Assembly: GCA_002786025.1 (NCBI GenBank)
Contig: NHNW01000056.1
Span: 124,001 to 188,000, forward strand
Direction: 5' to 3'
Length of the DNA: 64,000 nt
Source of the DNA: Zasmidium citrigriseum
Taxonomy: Eukaryota; Ascomycota; Dothideomycetes; Mycosphaerellales; Mycosphaerellaceae
Of this stretch, positions 40,146 through 49,249 are shown piece by piece. Position 1 is the first letter of the stretch; every line of letters begins with the position of its first letter. Made by a program: the position numbers and the translations under genes. Below the pieces are notes generated by a model, which saw nothing but the letters and a program-made list of their open reading frames with translations, searched no databases and had not been told where the DNA came from.

Positions 40146-41539
40146 GCGCGGGAATACGAAGCGTTGCTGGAAGGTCGAGTGGAGAGCGATGTCCGCAGTG
40201 AGCATGGAGGGATGTGTCTGCATGGCGAGCTTCAGGGCCAGGAAGTGAAGTCCCGAAATGAAGTCAGCTGGTGATAGGAGACAAATGGACCAAGTGTCAG
40301 TGCGCGAGTTGCCTTCTCCTGCCAGCACATTCGTTCTACTCGTTCTGCCTGGTCTGAATCCTGTCGATCACCATCCCCAGGTTCTCTGCACAACTTCAAT
40401 CCACTAAAAAAGACATCACTGGCTTGGAAGACAGCATTGTAACGGACATACAAGTTCACATTCTTGGTACGCCTCTTACCCAGGTTAGCGAGACGCGGCC
40501 TTGCTTGTCACCAGCTGCCCCCATCATTCGAGTCAGGTTGAACGCTGTCTCTGTGATTACGGTGTATCCCTCGTTGGCTCCGTCCTTGCCGTCTCCTTTC
40601 GTCGAAGTCGAAAGTCGGTCGTGCCATCGTGTTCTGTGGAGAGAAGAAAGAACAACAAGAGCAGAATAAGGGGGTTTGACTAGTATTTGAAGAGATTCGC
40701 GGGTGCCCCGGCCTTCATCGCCGCGTCCGTCTGTCTTCTTTATCCGCTTTCGTCCGGTTGTCTTCGTGAGCTGCGCCTCCGATCTGACCCGCCACGCTGC
40801 TATCGCTACATCGCCTCATCGCCATTCGCCCGACGGTGCAAGCTCTTTGGCCACGGCGTGGACGTTGTCTGCATTGCTCTCTTTCTCATTCGCTGTCAAA
40901 GCACTGGAGTCCCTGACCGCAGCATCGATCACACCAAGTATGAAAGATCCTCATGTTGCGATGGTGAGGTGTTGGAGGCCAACTGCGATCGGCAGCTTCA
41001 CGGACGGTCCTTCTTGCGCTGCCGTTCAACGCATGCCGCTCGTCAACTTCTCAAACTCGTCGGTGAAGTCGTTTGGGATGGGAGGGCTCCAGATGCTTGT
41101 GCGTGAAACAGTGGAGGGCAGATTGAGGTAATCGTAGACGAGGACGGTTCTGTCGCCAGTGTTCTTCGAATCTGGGTAAGGCGGCATCCGATGGATATAT
41201 CGGGCGCGACACCAGAGGTATCGCACAGCTATGTTCGGCTTGGCAGATGGCATGAAAGCAAACATGGGCATGGAGACGTATCCAGCGCATCTTACTAAGT
41301 GGCTTATTGACGACTTTAATGCCTGGCTTGGGCTGTGGCTAATCTCCAGTCCTAGCCCTTTGACTTCCGTCAAATAATTGACGAGAATGATTGAAGGCCA
41401 ATGGTAATATCAGGGGGATGAAGGATGAGAGCAGGTATCGGTTGCCTCCATTGTGCAAGCCCGTCACTGACATGCATCTCCAAACCTCTTTTCCTGAAAC
41501 TCGTCTCGCTCTGCGCATTCTCGCATCGCTATCTGTGCT
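40146..41539. other. Intergenic, 1.4 kb
   Basis: No firm gene. One weak minus ORF at 41026-41271. Confidence 0.45.
41026..41271 (-). CDS. Doubtful small ORF or exon, 81 aa
   Basis: From the ATG at 41271: MPMFAFMPSAKPNIAVRYL, then TVLVYDYLNLPS and PIPNDFTDEFEKLTSG. Composition is protein-like and codons are reasonable, but no family or splice partner is evident. Confidence 0.28.
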   Translation of the reverse strand: MPMFAFMPSAKPNIAVRYLWCRARYIHRMPPYPDSKNTGDRTVLVYDYLNLPSTVSRTSIWSPPIPNDFTDEFEKLTSGMR

Positions 41540-41659
41540 ATGGCCGCTTCGGCAGATTTCCTGAAGAAGTACGGACAAGAGCTCGAGACTATCTCCAAAT
41601 CAGACCGCGCTGTCGTGGGAAGGGTTTGTCGACGCCGATTGTTTGGGTATTCACAGCCA

Positions 41660-41835
41660 CCTCGATGTTGAAGAAGCTATGCGCCTTCTTGACGACGCAT
41701 TTACTCGCCCAAGATGGGCGCCAGTGGACTCAAGTTGGTGTGATTGTGTGGTGTGAAAAGAAGGCGGGTTTGGAGGTCTGACAAGGTCGTGTAAGTCGTA
41801 GGGGTGCTGAAAATGCCCTCTCAAGTCACTGCTAG
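41660..41835 (+). repeat. Duplicated module, copy A
   Basis: Diverged counterpart of 42215-42395. Both encode LDVEE-x-x-RLLDDA followed by W-A in one frame, and both continue to a GGTGCTGA-AATGC block. Copy A hits a stop after WCDCVV. Confidence 0.6.
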
Positions 41836-41855
41836 CTAAAGTTCGACAGAAGAGA

Positions 41856-42089
41856 TCAATCGTGCACGGCAGTAGCGCTCGAAGCATCGTTCTGGGTGCC
41901 TCGTCCCAATGTGAGACTCGAGGCGTCAGCCGAGGAATTAGAGTCTCGCGCAAACGTGTCTGCGCTGCTGTCGGACTCACTAGGCGGCTCCGAGTTGTTA
42001 GTGAGGGTGTCCAAGGTCGGATCTTCGCTCGAGGGAGGCGAGGAGGAACGCAGATCGTGGGAGCTGTCCTTGTCTCCTGCGTCCGACAT
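41856..42089 (-). CDS. Small acidic Ser-rich ORF, 77 aa
   Basis: ATG at 42089 (MSDAGDKDSSHDLRSSSPPS). Very rich in Ser, Asp and Glu, no hydrophobic core, ending SSATAVHD. Lies between the two copies of a duplicated module. Could be a real disordered protein or compositional chance. Confidence 0.3.
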   Translation of the reverse strand: MSDAGDKDSSHDLRSSSPPSSEDPTLDTLTNNSEPPSESDSSADTFARDSNSSADASSLTLGRGTQNDASSATAVHD

Positions 42090-42166
42090 GGTGATGGTCA
42101 AGCGGTACCGGAAAGTCTTGAAGTGTAAAGGTGCGGAAGACCGGACGGTAGCACGGGTGGCGAGGG

Positions 42167-42238
42167 CGCCTCGATGTGGAAGAAGACTGACGCTTCGATG
42201 TGGAAGAAGACTGACGCCTCGATGTCGAAGAAGACCGG
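42167..42238 (+). repeat. 24-bp minisatellite x 3
   Basis: Three consecutive 24-bp units (CGC-TCGATGT-GAAGAAGAC plus TGA or CGG). In frame they spell RLDVEED three times, with stops between the first units. The third unit opens module copy B. Confidence 0.85.
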
Positions 42239-42395
42239 CGCCTTCTTGACGATGCAGGTGATCGCTCGAAATGGGCGTCAGGGCACTTAGGTGTCGTCGC
42301 GATCGTGGGTGGAATAGAGAGGACGAGTTTGATGTCGCAAGACGCAGGGTGCTGAGAATGCGTCGGAAGTGGTTGCTGCTGGCTGCGATGCGATT
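42215..42395 (+). repeat. Duplicated module, copy B
   Basis: Counterpart of 41660-41835. Reads RLDVEEDRRLLDDAGDRSKWA, then stops after SQDAGC. Confidence 0.6.
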
Positions 42396-42536
42396 GAGGA
42401 GATCACTGAGAGACGGCGACCGACGAGAGGGCGGAGATGACGTGCGCGACGTGCAGGCGGGCGCGGCTTTGGAGTTGGAGTTGAAGTTGGAGTGAAGTTG
42501 AGGAGTTGAAGCTGAAACTAGAAGGGAAGGTGCGAC

Positions 42537-42537
42537 N
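42537..42537. other. Ambiguous base (N)
   Basis: Single undetermined base in the repeat-bearing region. Not in any called gene. Confidence 0.95.
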
Positions 42538-42600
42538 GGTGCGACCGCCAGTCCTCATTCTCTAGCGTTCTCTGGCGTTGTCTGGCGACCACCACCACAC

Positions 42601-42648
42601 CCTTCTCGCAAGCACCATCTACAGCCTTCTCGCAAGCACCATCTACAA
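42601..42648. repeat. 24-bp direct repeat x 2
   Basis: Two near-identical 24-bp units (CCTTCTCGCAAGCACCATCT plus ACAG/ACAA) and the start of a third. Confidence 0.85.
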
Positions 42649-43071
42649 CCTTCTCGGCTGCGATCGAGAGCGCAGCACACCATCCACCTTCTCCGTAGAC
42701 ACAGTAGGCTCCTCCAGCCGCGATATTGAGCTCGGGCTGACAGCTGTCACAAGCAGAACCATCAAACTTCACCACCTTCATCCTTTACAGAAGCGGGCTT
42801 TCACACCCTAATCCAGGCTACATACCTGGCCCCTATCCTAAGAGCCTGAGAAGAAGGTAGGCTCAAGACACGCCTGCAACAGGAGTACCCGCACATGAAG
42901 ACCAACACGTCCATCAATACTATGCCGTAACGCCTTTGGTGGGTGAGTTGAAGACCTCCACGAGCCCAATACCGTGGATGACCCCGTTTGATAAAGGCTT
43001 ACCGCTCGTCGGCTTGGGAGGGCAATGATCGCATCCTGAAGCTAGGTCGGTCACTGTCGGTTGATTTACTG

Positions 43072-43560
43072 GACGCGACCTGACTCCTGTCTCGGGCGAT
43101 CCCCACGAGGTTGGCATACCTCAGAGCCTTCAGTGGCTGCATGAAGGGCCTGGACGACACGCTTTGCATGGGGATTGACGGTTCGAGGAGAGACTCGAGC
43201 TGACGGAGATGCCTGTCGATCCAAAACGCAAGAGTCCCCGGGACGCGATCCAGCTTCTACTTCGAGCGATCTCCCAGGAGTTGGCACATCCTGAAGACTT
43301 CAATGGATGGATCGAAGCCCTGGACGAGCTCGGTATCGTGGGGATCGGCCTTTTTAGGGAGATTCAAGCTGTCTCCCGGCCTCTCATGAACGCAGCCGAT
43401 GGGTCTCAAGGCCAGGTCGACGGCCATGCTTGACGCGATTTATCGCCTGCCTCGTGCGATCCCCGAGGGTTGAGTATCGCTCAAAGCCTTTAATAGATGG
43501 ATTGATTGCCTGGATGAGACACTGATGCTTGGAGAACGAGGATTGGAGAGGACTTTCAAC
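43072..43560 (+). pseudogene. Three degenerate tandem coding repeats
   Basis: Units begin with GACGCGA at 43072, 43242 and 43432 (spacing 170 and 190 bp). In one frame each encodes DA-, then L-x-RAI, then AF/DFN-x-W-I/M-x-x-LD-[DE]. Unit 2 is open (RDAIQLLLRAISQELAHPED, then FNGWIEALDELG). Units 1 and 3 each carry an early TGA. This looks like the remains of a repeat protein. Family unknown. Confidence 0.45.
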
Positions 43561-43959
43561 CTGTTCGCCTCCCTTTCACGCCCCCAAGTGGGCCTCGAAG
43601 CCGGCTACAAGGGCGAGGTCGTATCGAAGGATCTGACTCACGTCGCAGCTATCTCCGCAGTCGATATTGCTTTGAAAGGTACCAATAGACCGACTGGCGC
43701 CTTGGAGAGATAGCCGTTCCATGGGGATAGGGTCGTGTTTTCATCCAAGTGAGGTGAAATGTGAAAGTCGACTTCACGGCGTGAAAGGCGCCTGAAAAGC
43801 GTGAAGAGAGCTCTTAAGTAGAAAGAAACCGTAGAATACCGCGAACCCTATTAATGACCGCCGAAGTCCTCCGCGCCTTCCTAAGGTTACCGCCGCGGGA
43901 CTATCCGTTAAGTATTATGTTAATAAATTCACCTATCGTTTCCATCAATTAAATCAAAG

Positions 43960-44267
43960 ACATGTGAATGTCGAAAGAAGAAGTCGGCGTAGCCGAGCGG
44001 TTAAAGGTAACTATTATACTTTCCTTTCTTTCTATCCGGCGGCGGCGGCGGCGAACGAGCGGAACGATATCGATACGGATAATAGGTTCGACTCCTATTA
44101 AGAGATTCTTTTTTGGTCTTTTCTAATCCTTTAAGTTATAATTTTTGGACTTTAGTATATACCTTTTAATACTAAGCCTTATTGTTAGCGCCGCGGCGTC
44201 TTTTTGTCTAGTTCACGGCCTTAAATATTTCGAGGAGGAGTTGGCATGTATTTTAACATGTGAATGT
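43960..44267 (+). mobile_element. SINE-like tRNA-derived element with 12-bp flanking repeats
   Basis: A 284-bp segment (43972-44255) is bracketed by perfect 12-bp direct repeats ACATGTGAATGT at 43960-43971 and 44256-44267, as left by retrotransposon insertion. The head resembles a tRNA-Ser/Leu 5' half from 43983 and contains A box TAGCCGAGCGG (43990-44000). B box GGTTCGACTCC is at 44085-44095, within a perfect 5-bp T-stem ATAGG/CCTAT. TTTTTT follows at 44109-44114, a Pol III terminator. The tRNA 3' acceptor strand is missing, so it is not a working tRNA. A GGC microsatellite (about 44037-44053) fills the space between the boxes. The T6 well before the right repeat is odd for a SINE, so a tRNA pseudogene is the alternative. 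Confidence 0.5.
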
Positions 44268-44430
44268 TTGCCTTAGGCTCTAATTCGGCTAATTAGCGCT
44301 AGCTTACTTTTTTGTTTGCCTCCCGCTTCTTCACGACTACCTCTAGTAACATTAGCGAATCGTCGTCGCGGACAGAGATACTCGCCTGTTCAAACTACTC
44401 GATATCGACATTCACAACAAAATCGCAATC

Positions 44431-45055
44431 ATGCTCCCGACTCGCCACGCCCTCTTTCGCGCCACCAACTTCACTACTACGACGATCAAGCCCAAAGTTC
44501 CCTTCTCGGTCACGACGCGTCTTGCTCCCAACCTCAAGCGCAAGATGGACGAGTACAATGCCTTGGGCAGTCCCATCAAGTCGTTCATCTGCGCCGGTAA
44601 AAGCCCTTCAACACATCCATTGAGTTTCACAGACTAACACATACACAGGCGCCACCAAAGACACCCTCGTCAAGACAGCTCGCGCAATTCGCAACGCCGA
44701 CACCCACAAACTCCCCTCCTTCTTCGACCCATTCAAGGCCGCGACGCACCTCGCCGAGCCCATCCGCGTCTACCGCGTCGAGTTCATCCACGATATCTCG
44801 GCGAGACAGCAGAACGAGATCGTCGACAAGATCTGGACGATCCTTCGCGGCTACAAGTGGGATAACGAGCTCAACCGCGAGCGTGAGGAGTTGATGAAGC
44901 CGAATCCGGAGTACCCGCGTCTGTACGAGACGTGTCGTATGGTGGCTTTGTGGCAGCTGCCGGAGGAGTCTTCGAAGATGCTGGATCAGATTGAGGAGAT
45001 TGAGGGTGTGGCGTTCGTCGAAGAGGGAAAGATCGTTGATGGAAAGGATACTTGA
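44431..45055 (+). CDS. Hypothetical, possibly mitochondrial protein, 190 aa
   Basis: Exons 44431-44596 and 44649-45055, with a 52-bp intron (GTAAAA donor, ACTAACAC branch, ACACAG acceptor). The first ~35 residues (MLPTRHALFRATNF, Thr/Arg-rich, no acids) look like a mitochondrial presequence. The body contains MDEYNALGSPIKSFICAGATK, YRVEFIHDISARQQNEIVD, WTILRGYKWDNELNRE and YPRLYETCRMVALWQLPEE. Family not recognised, but codon use and conserved-looking composition suggest a real gene. It begins ~165 bp after the SINE-like element, which may affect its promoter. Confidence 0.65.
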
Positions 45056-45366
45056 GCATGATGGACGTGTCTTGGAACGGCAAGAGAAGACGCGTGGAAA
45101 TGGGCTTGGGTACCAGAAGAGAGGCACAGCAAGGGCGGCCCGATACGAGTAGGAGCCATTGAAAGAAGGCCGCAATCCCCGAGTTCAACAACCTGTCCGA
45201 GTATTCCAAGAGATCCACGGTGCCATGGCCAGACCTCGTCTATCCGCGGACAGGTCGAGCTCGGAAGAGACTTTATGCGATTGACCTGTATGACTAGGCG
45301 GCTTCCCACACAACTTCCACACGCCTACCAAAGACATCTCTGCGTGCATACCTCACGTCTAGAGCC
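45056..45366. other. Short intergenic region
   Basis: Nothing besides flanks seen. Confidence 0.5.
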
Positions 45367-45843
45367 ATGCCTGTGTATCACATAGGTCCGTGTACAGTGC
45401 TTCTATCAGCTTCATACTAACAAGTCTCGGTAGTATTGTTCCGCCTCAAGGAATCGTACGACAAAGCAGACCTCGCCAGTTGGCAGACGCAAGTGGAAGG
45501 CTTAGTTGGGGTTGTCCCAGGTAATGTCGAGCAAATACTGTTTCACGCACGGCCTACTGATGCTCACACAGGTCTAAGATGTGTTGATGTGGGAGCTCCG
45601 TTGCCAGCAACTGCGTGGAGAGCCAAGGGCTTCAACATCTCTCTGGTTGCTGTTTTGGACGGCCCAGACGATGCTCCTGTGTACGCTGAGCATCCGGCAC
45701 ATGTGAAGTATAGCATTTCAGATCGTGCTATCAGGGCATGGAGATCTGCTGACACCATTGTTTGCAGGATCATCGAAGAGCTGCGGCCGAAGTTGTTCGA
45801 TGAAGTTGTTGTGTGCGATATGGAGTTCAAGGACAGAAGCTGA
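45367..45843 (+). CDS. Dabb (stress-responsive alpha-beta barrel) domain protein, three exons, 125 aa
   Basis: Exons 45367-45385, 45434-45520 and 45572-45843. The first exon encodes only MPVYHI; splicing at GTCCGT...GGTAG and GTAATG...CACAG gives MPVYHIVLFRLKES, then VEGLVGVVPGLRCVDVG. This is the characteristic Dabb opening (M-x-H-I-V-x-F, then L-x-x-VPG-L). GFNISLVAVLD, then YAEHPAHVKYS follow, and the HP-x-H is conserved. Usual length is ~100-125 aa. These small dimeric barrels include stress proteins and some polyketide cyclases; the role here is unknown. The first donor (GTCCGT) is atypical at position 3. Confidence 0.82.
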
Positions 45844-46147
45844 GAAATCTCTGCTCCATCATCGGCATCGATCAATCGTGCAGCGATAGCCTTCGCGAGA
45901 ATCAACACATTGTCACCAACTACGCATATTTCCATGCACAGATCTTGCATGTCGTCAAGAGGATGTGAAGTCGGAGTGCCGAAAATGGCAGTTGCTCCAT
46001 CCGGCAAGTCCGCCATCTGACTTCCGACTTCACGTCACTCAGCACTGCGAGCTTCGCATTAGCAATCAACCAGTCCAAAGACCAACATGACGGCCCTTCC
46101 CAGGATGTTTCGTTATCCGCACATACATCCGTCTCCACTTTGCCAAA
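45844..46147. other. Short intergenic region
   Basis: Promoter region of the Zn2Cys6 gene. Nothing else seen. Confidence 0.5.
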
Positions 46148-48139
46148 ATGTCCAGCCCACCGAAGAAGCGCCAGCGGATCGCCCAAGCCTGCACGAAGTG
46201 CCGGCAAGCCAAGTTGAAGTGTGATGGAGCTTTCCCGGTCTGTTCAAAATGTCGACAGTCAAAGATGACATGTTCGTACGATACGCCACAGAAGAAGCGA
46301 GGCCTGCGGAGTGGGTATGTACGGGCGATGGAGGCTCTGCTCGGCATTGTCCTGGAGCAGGTCGAGAGCAGCCAGGAAGTCTTCACGCGAATGGTCCAGG
46401 AGAGGCTTCATGGAGATGTTGAGCGCTCATCTCATAGCGCCTTCATAGTCGAAGATCTGGCTGAAGCGTGGCGACAAAGCTCGTTGTCGAAAGATCTGGA
46501 GCAGCTCATCCCGAGGATGAATGACACCGATTCCGATATTGATCCAGAGATACTGCCGTCGTGCGAGAATAGAGCGCCGACAAGCAAGTTCAGAATCGTC
46601 CCAGTGGGCGCAGCAGAGCCGTCACCCGTTCAGCTCGAGGTTATCTGTTCCCAGTCTAATCCCCTCGGATCATCAATGCCAATGTCAAGCTTTCTCCCGG
46701 AGCAGAGCCTGGCTCGGATAGACTCTTACTTTGCCAACACCCACCCGTGGTTTCCGATCATCGAGAAGCACCATATCTACCGCACATACTATAACTTCCA
46801 GGAAGACGGCACTGTCAAAGATCCGGGCCAGTTCAGCTGCCTGCTCGCCATCCTTGCCCAGTCGACCGCTCGTGAAGTCGGACAGGATATTACTGCAGAC
46901 AAGGTGGCATCAGTCACGGCTTTGGACTTGATACGCAGTTCAATTGACCTCATACCACGACAGGGTCATGGGCTGGGTCTCGCCTTTGCCCAGGCATTAC
47001 TTGTCGCATCGTTGGCTTACATGGATCTTGGCCGGTCTGCTGATGCTTGGGTTCTTGTCAGTCGAACAGCGCAAGCACTACTGCCCACCGAGTCCCTAAC
47101 GAAGACGACAAGACCCAGGAACACTGTCGACGGAGACCAAGAAAGGACTGCACATGTTGTCCATGGCTGCTACATCCTAAACTGCATCCTGGCTACACAA
47201 TTGTGCTTGAAGCCGCACATCCGGGATCGGTCATCTTTGGAAAGATTCAAGATCAACTATGATGGGATTGAGGAATGGAGCTCTGCCGATGGACTCTTTC
47301 GCAATCCTGGAAAGCATGCAGGTCCCATGCTGGCATTGAGCACCTTCGGCAGACTCGCCCACGAGGCTGAAAACCTTGCACAGAGATATGCATCAGATGT
47401 CCAAAGAAGCGATGAGATGCAAGGAATGGATGTCATACAGTCCTTCCCGCATACACCGACCAATACGTCAACCCCACAGCAGCTGTCACTTCGTCTGCTC
47501 CGACTTGCCGCCATGACCGCAGCGACTGGTCTTGACGAAAGTCGGATTTGCAGTGAGATTTGTAACTTCTGCCGGCGGTACATTGACTGCACTCGACTAT
47601 ACAACGCCAAAGTTCTGCCGGCCATCTGCGAGCCTCTGTGGGGTATAGTGTTGAGAAGGATTCTGGACATTGACGTATCTGATAGCAGAGCTGCCCTTCA
47701 GGAAATAGAGGCCGCACTCTGCGCTACGCCTGATTCCCACGCACTACTGAGCCTGAAAGCGAAAATCTCGAGAGCTTTGTCAACCGAGCAGAAGCAGGTA
47801 CCGGTAGCACGAATGGTTTCTACACCTCTGTATGGCAGTCACATCGACGACGATAGCCCAGGAGTCCTCGAAGACTTCGACAACTTAAGGCCAGAACTTC
47901 GTGCTCGAAAGCGCCTGCCACAGCCACCTGGCCTGGGAATCCAAGACGTCGACTTCAGTCTCATGCCAGAGCTGGAAGACGATCGTGAGATCTCAAACAG
48001 CTCTCTTGACCAGATCATGGCTCAACTACAAGGGACGGCAGTTGTGCCATCTGCAAGCAGACCGCTTAGTCCGGGCGTTCGCTCAGCCGTACCTGGTGAT
48101 ATACATGGTACAGACGATATTGATATGCTTGCATGGTAA
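46148..48139 (+). CDS. Zn2Cys6 fungal transcription factor, 663 aa
   Basis: Single exon. The N-terminus has a basic KKRQR and a canonical binuclear zinc cluster, C15-x2-C18-x6-C25-x6-C32-x2-C35-x6-C42, followed by a QKKRGLRSGYVRAMEALLG linker/dimerisation segment. The middle-homology (Fungal_trans) region starts near ~190 with YFANTHPWFPIIEKHHIYRT and includes LGLAFAQALLVASLAYMDLG and CYILNCILATQLCLKPHI. The C-terminus is acidic/Ser-rich and may activate. Nuclear DNA-binding activator, target unknown. It is the only such regulator in the window, 6 kb from the quinate/shikimate-type block, so a link is possible but unproven. Confidence 0.92.
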   Translation: MSSPPKKRQRIAQACTKCRQAKLKCDGAFPVCSKCRQSKMTCSYDTPQKKRGLRSGYVRAMEALLGIVLEQVESSQEVFTRMVQERLHGDVERSSHSAFIVEDLAEAWRQSSLSKDLEQLIPRMNDTDSDIDPEILPSCENRAPTSKFRIVPVGAAEPSPVQLEVICSQSNPLGSSMPMSSFLPEQSLARIDSYFANTHPWFPIIEKHHIYRTYYNFQEDGTVKDPGQFSCLLAILAQSTAREVGQDITADKVASVTALDLIRSSIDLIPRQGHGLGLAFAQALLVASLAYMDLGRSADAWVLVSRTAQALLPTESLTKTTRPRNTVDGDQERTAHVVHGCYILNCILATQLCLKPHIRDRSSLERFKINYDGIEEWSSADGLFRNPGKHAGPMLALSTFGRLAHEAENLAQRYASDVQRSDEMQGMDVIQSFPHTPTNTSTPQQLSLRLLRLAAMTAATGLDESRICSEICNFCRRYIDCTRLYNAKVLPAICEPLWGIVLRRILDIDVSDSRAALQEIEAALCATPDSHALLSLKAKISRALSTEQKQVPVARMVSTPLYGSHIDDDSPGVLEDFDNLRPELRARKRLPQPPGLGIQDVDFSLMPELEDDREISNSSLDQIMAQLQGTAVVPSASRPLSPGVRSAVPGDIHGTDDIDMLAW

Positions 48140-48409
48140 GTGCAGAACCAACACCGAAGTTTCAAGATTCGAGTTGACGAAGTCTTCAGGGACAATGACT
48201 GCGATGACAGTCTTCAAAATCTAGGATATCCTATCCTTGATGGAACAAGTTCAACGATCCACCCTTTGCTGAATTTGCCTGCTTTGATGCAATAACGCTA
48301 TCGATCGCAACTACTGTCTCTGCCACCTGCTGTCCATCTATCTCTTCATCTTGTCGCATCTCCGCCAAACCACATCTTTCCAAGCCAACCGTCTCCTTCC
48401 TAGGCATTT

Positions 48410-48841
48410 TCAAGCACCACCATCGTTCTCCGAGAACTTGGCATAAACCTCCCTCACCCCTTGCGGATTCGTAACAATCACCACGTTCTCTCCATCCTCC
48501 CCATCGCCAAGTTGAACACTCCACCCAACCCCCACAAATAGCATGAAGCCCTGAATCAGATCGAACCGTCCATGTGAAGCGAACATGCCGATGATACTCT
48601 TGTACACGCCGACCTTGTCACTCTCCTTGTAGCCTTCGGCCAAGATGTCCACAAGCTCGTCGAGACACCCGCTGGAGGTGAGTTCATGTACGTAGGTGGT
48701 GATTCTATGCTTAAGACCCTCGCTCATGGGCTTGTCTCCTTCGCCGATGGCCATTGTGGTGAGGGCGGTGGTGAGGGCGTCGACTTGGGGATCGTTGTTC
48801 TCTTCTTGCTGTGTGATGTTCTCGTTCTCGTTGTTCGACAT
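48410..48841 (-). CDS. Small hypothetical protein, 143 aa
   Basis: ATG at 48841 (MSNNENENITQQEE). A short acidic/Asn-rich N-terminus precedes a helical body: MSEGLKHRITTYVHELTSSG, LDELVDILAEGYKESDKVG, FDLIQGFMLFVGVGWSVQ. No family recognised. A TATATA run lies ~45 bp upstream of the ATG. Confidence 0.5.
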   Translation of the reverse strand: MSNNENENITQQEENNDPQVDALTTALTTMAIGEGDKPMSEGLKHRITTYVHELTSSGCLDELVDILAEGYKESDKVGVYKSIIGMFASHGRFDLIQGFMLFVGVGWSVQLGDGEDGENVVIVTNPQGVREVYAKFSENDGGA

Positions 48842-49249
48842 TGTGAGGTAGCTTGTCGTTGCTCGATAATGTGTGGTGAGGGCGATATATACAAGTTTGA
48901 GATTGTGCGCGAGCGTTGTTTGCTTCAGCAAGTCTGGAAAGAGCGGGAGTGGTTTGTTTACCTCGCCGTCCTTGTTCTATATCCAATCCCAGCTTTGAAC
49001 CTTCACATCTCTTCCATTCCCCAATTCTGCAACATTCTCTCGTACTACTACAAGCTGTCGTCTCAGCTCAGTCGTTGTCATGCAGACGGAGGGAACGCAG
49101 GAGGTTATGCAGGTGTCCGTTCAAACGACGCACCTTCTCCAGGGCCACGGCATACAAACGGCGCACTGCAGCTGGAAACATTTGTTCACTTCTTACGCTT
49201 TGCTGAACTTCACACCTACAGTATCCCGCAAGCGGATCTGAACGGCATC

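Noticed and set aside
43983..44100. Functional tRNA-Ser/Leu gene with intron
   Set aside because: The 5' acceptor strand GTCGGCG has no complementary 3' strand after the T-arm, and the anticodon region is not identifiable.
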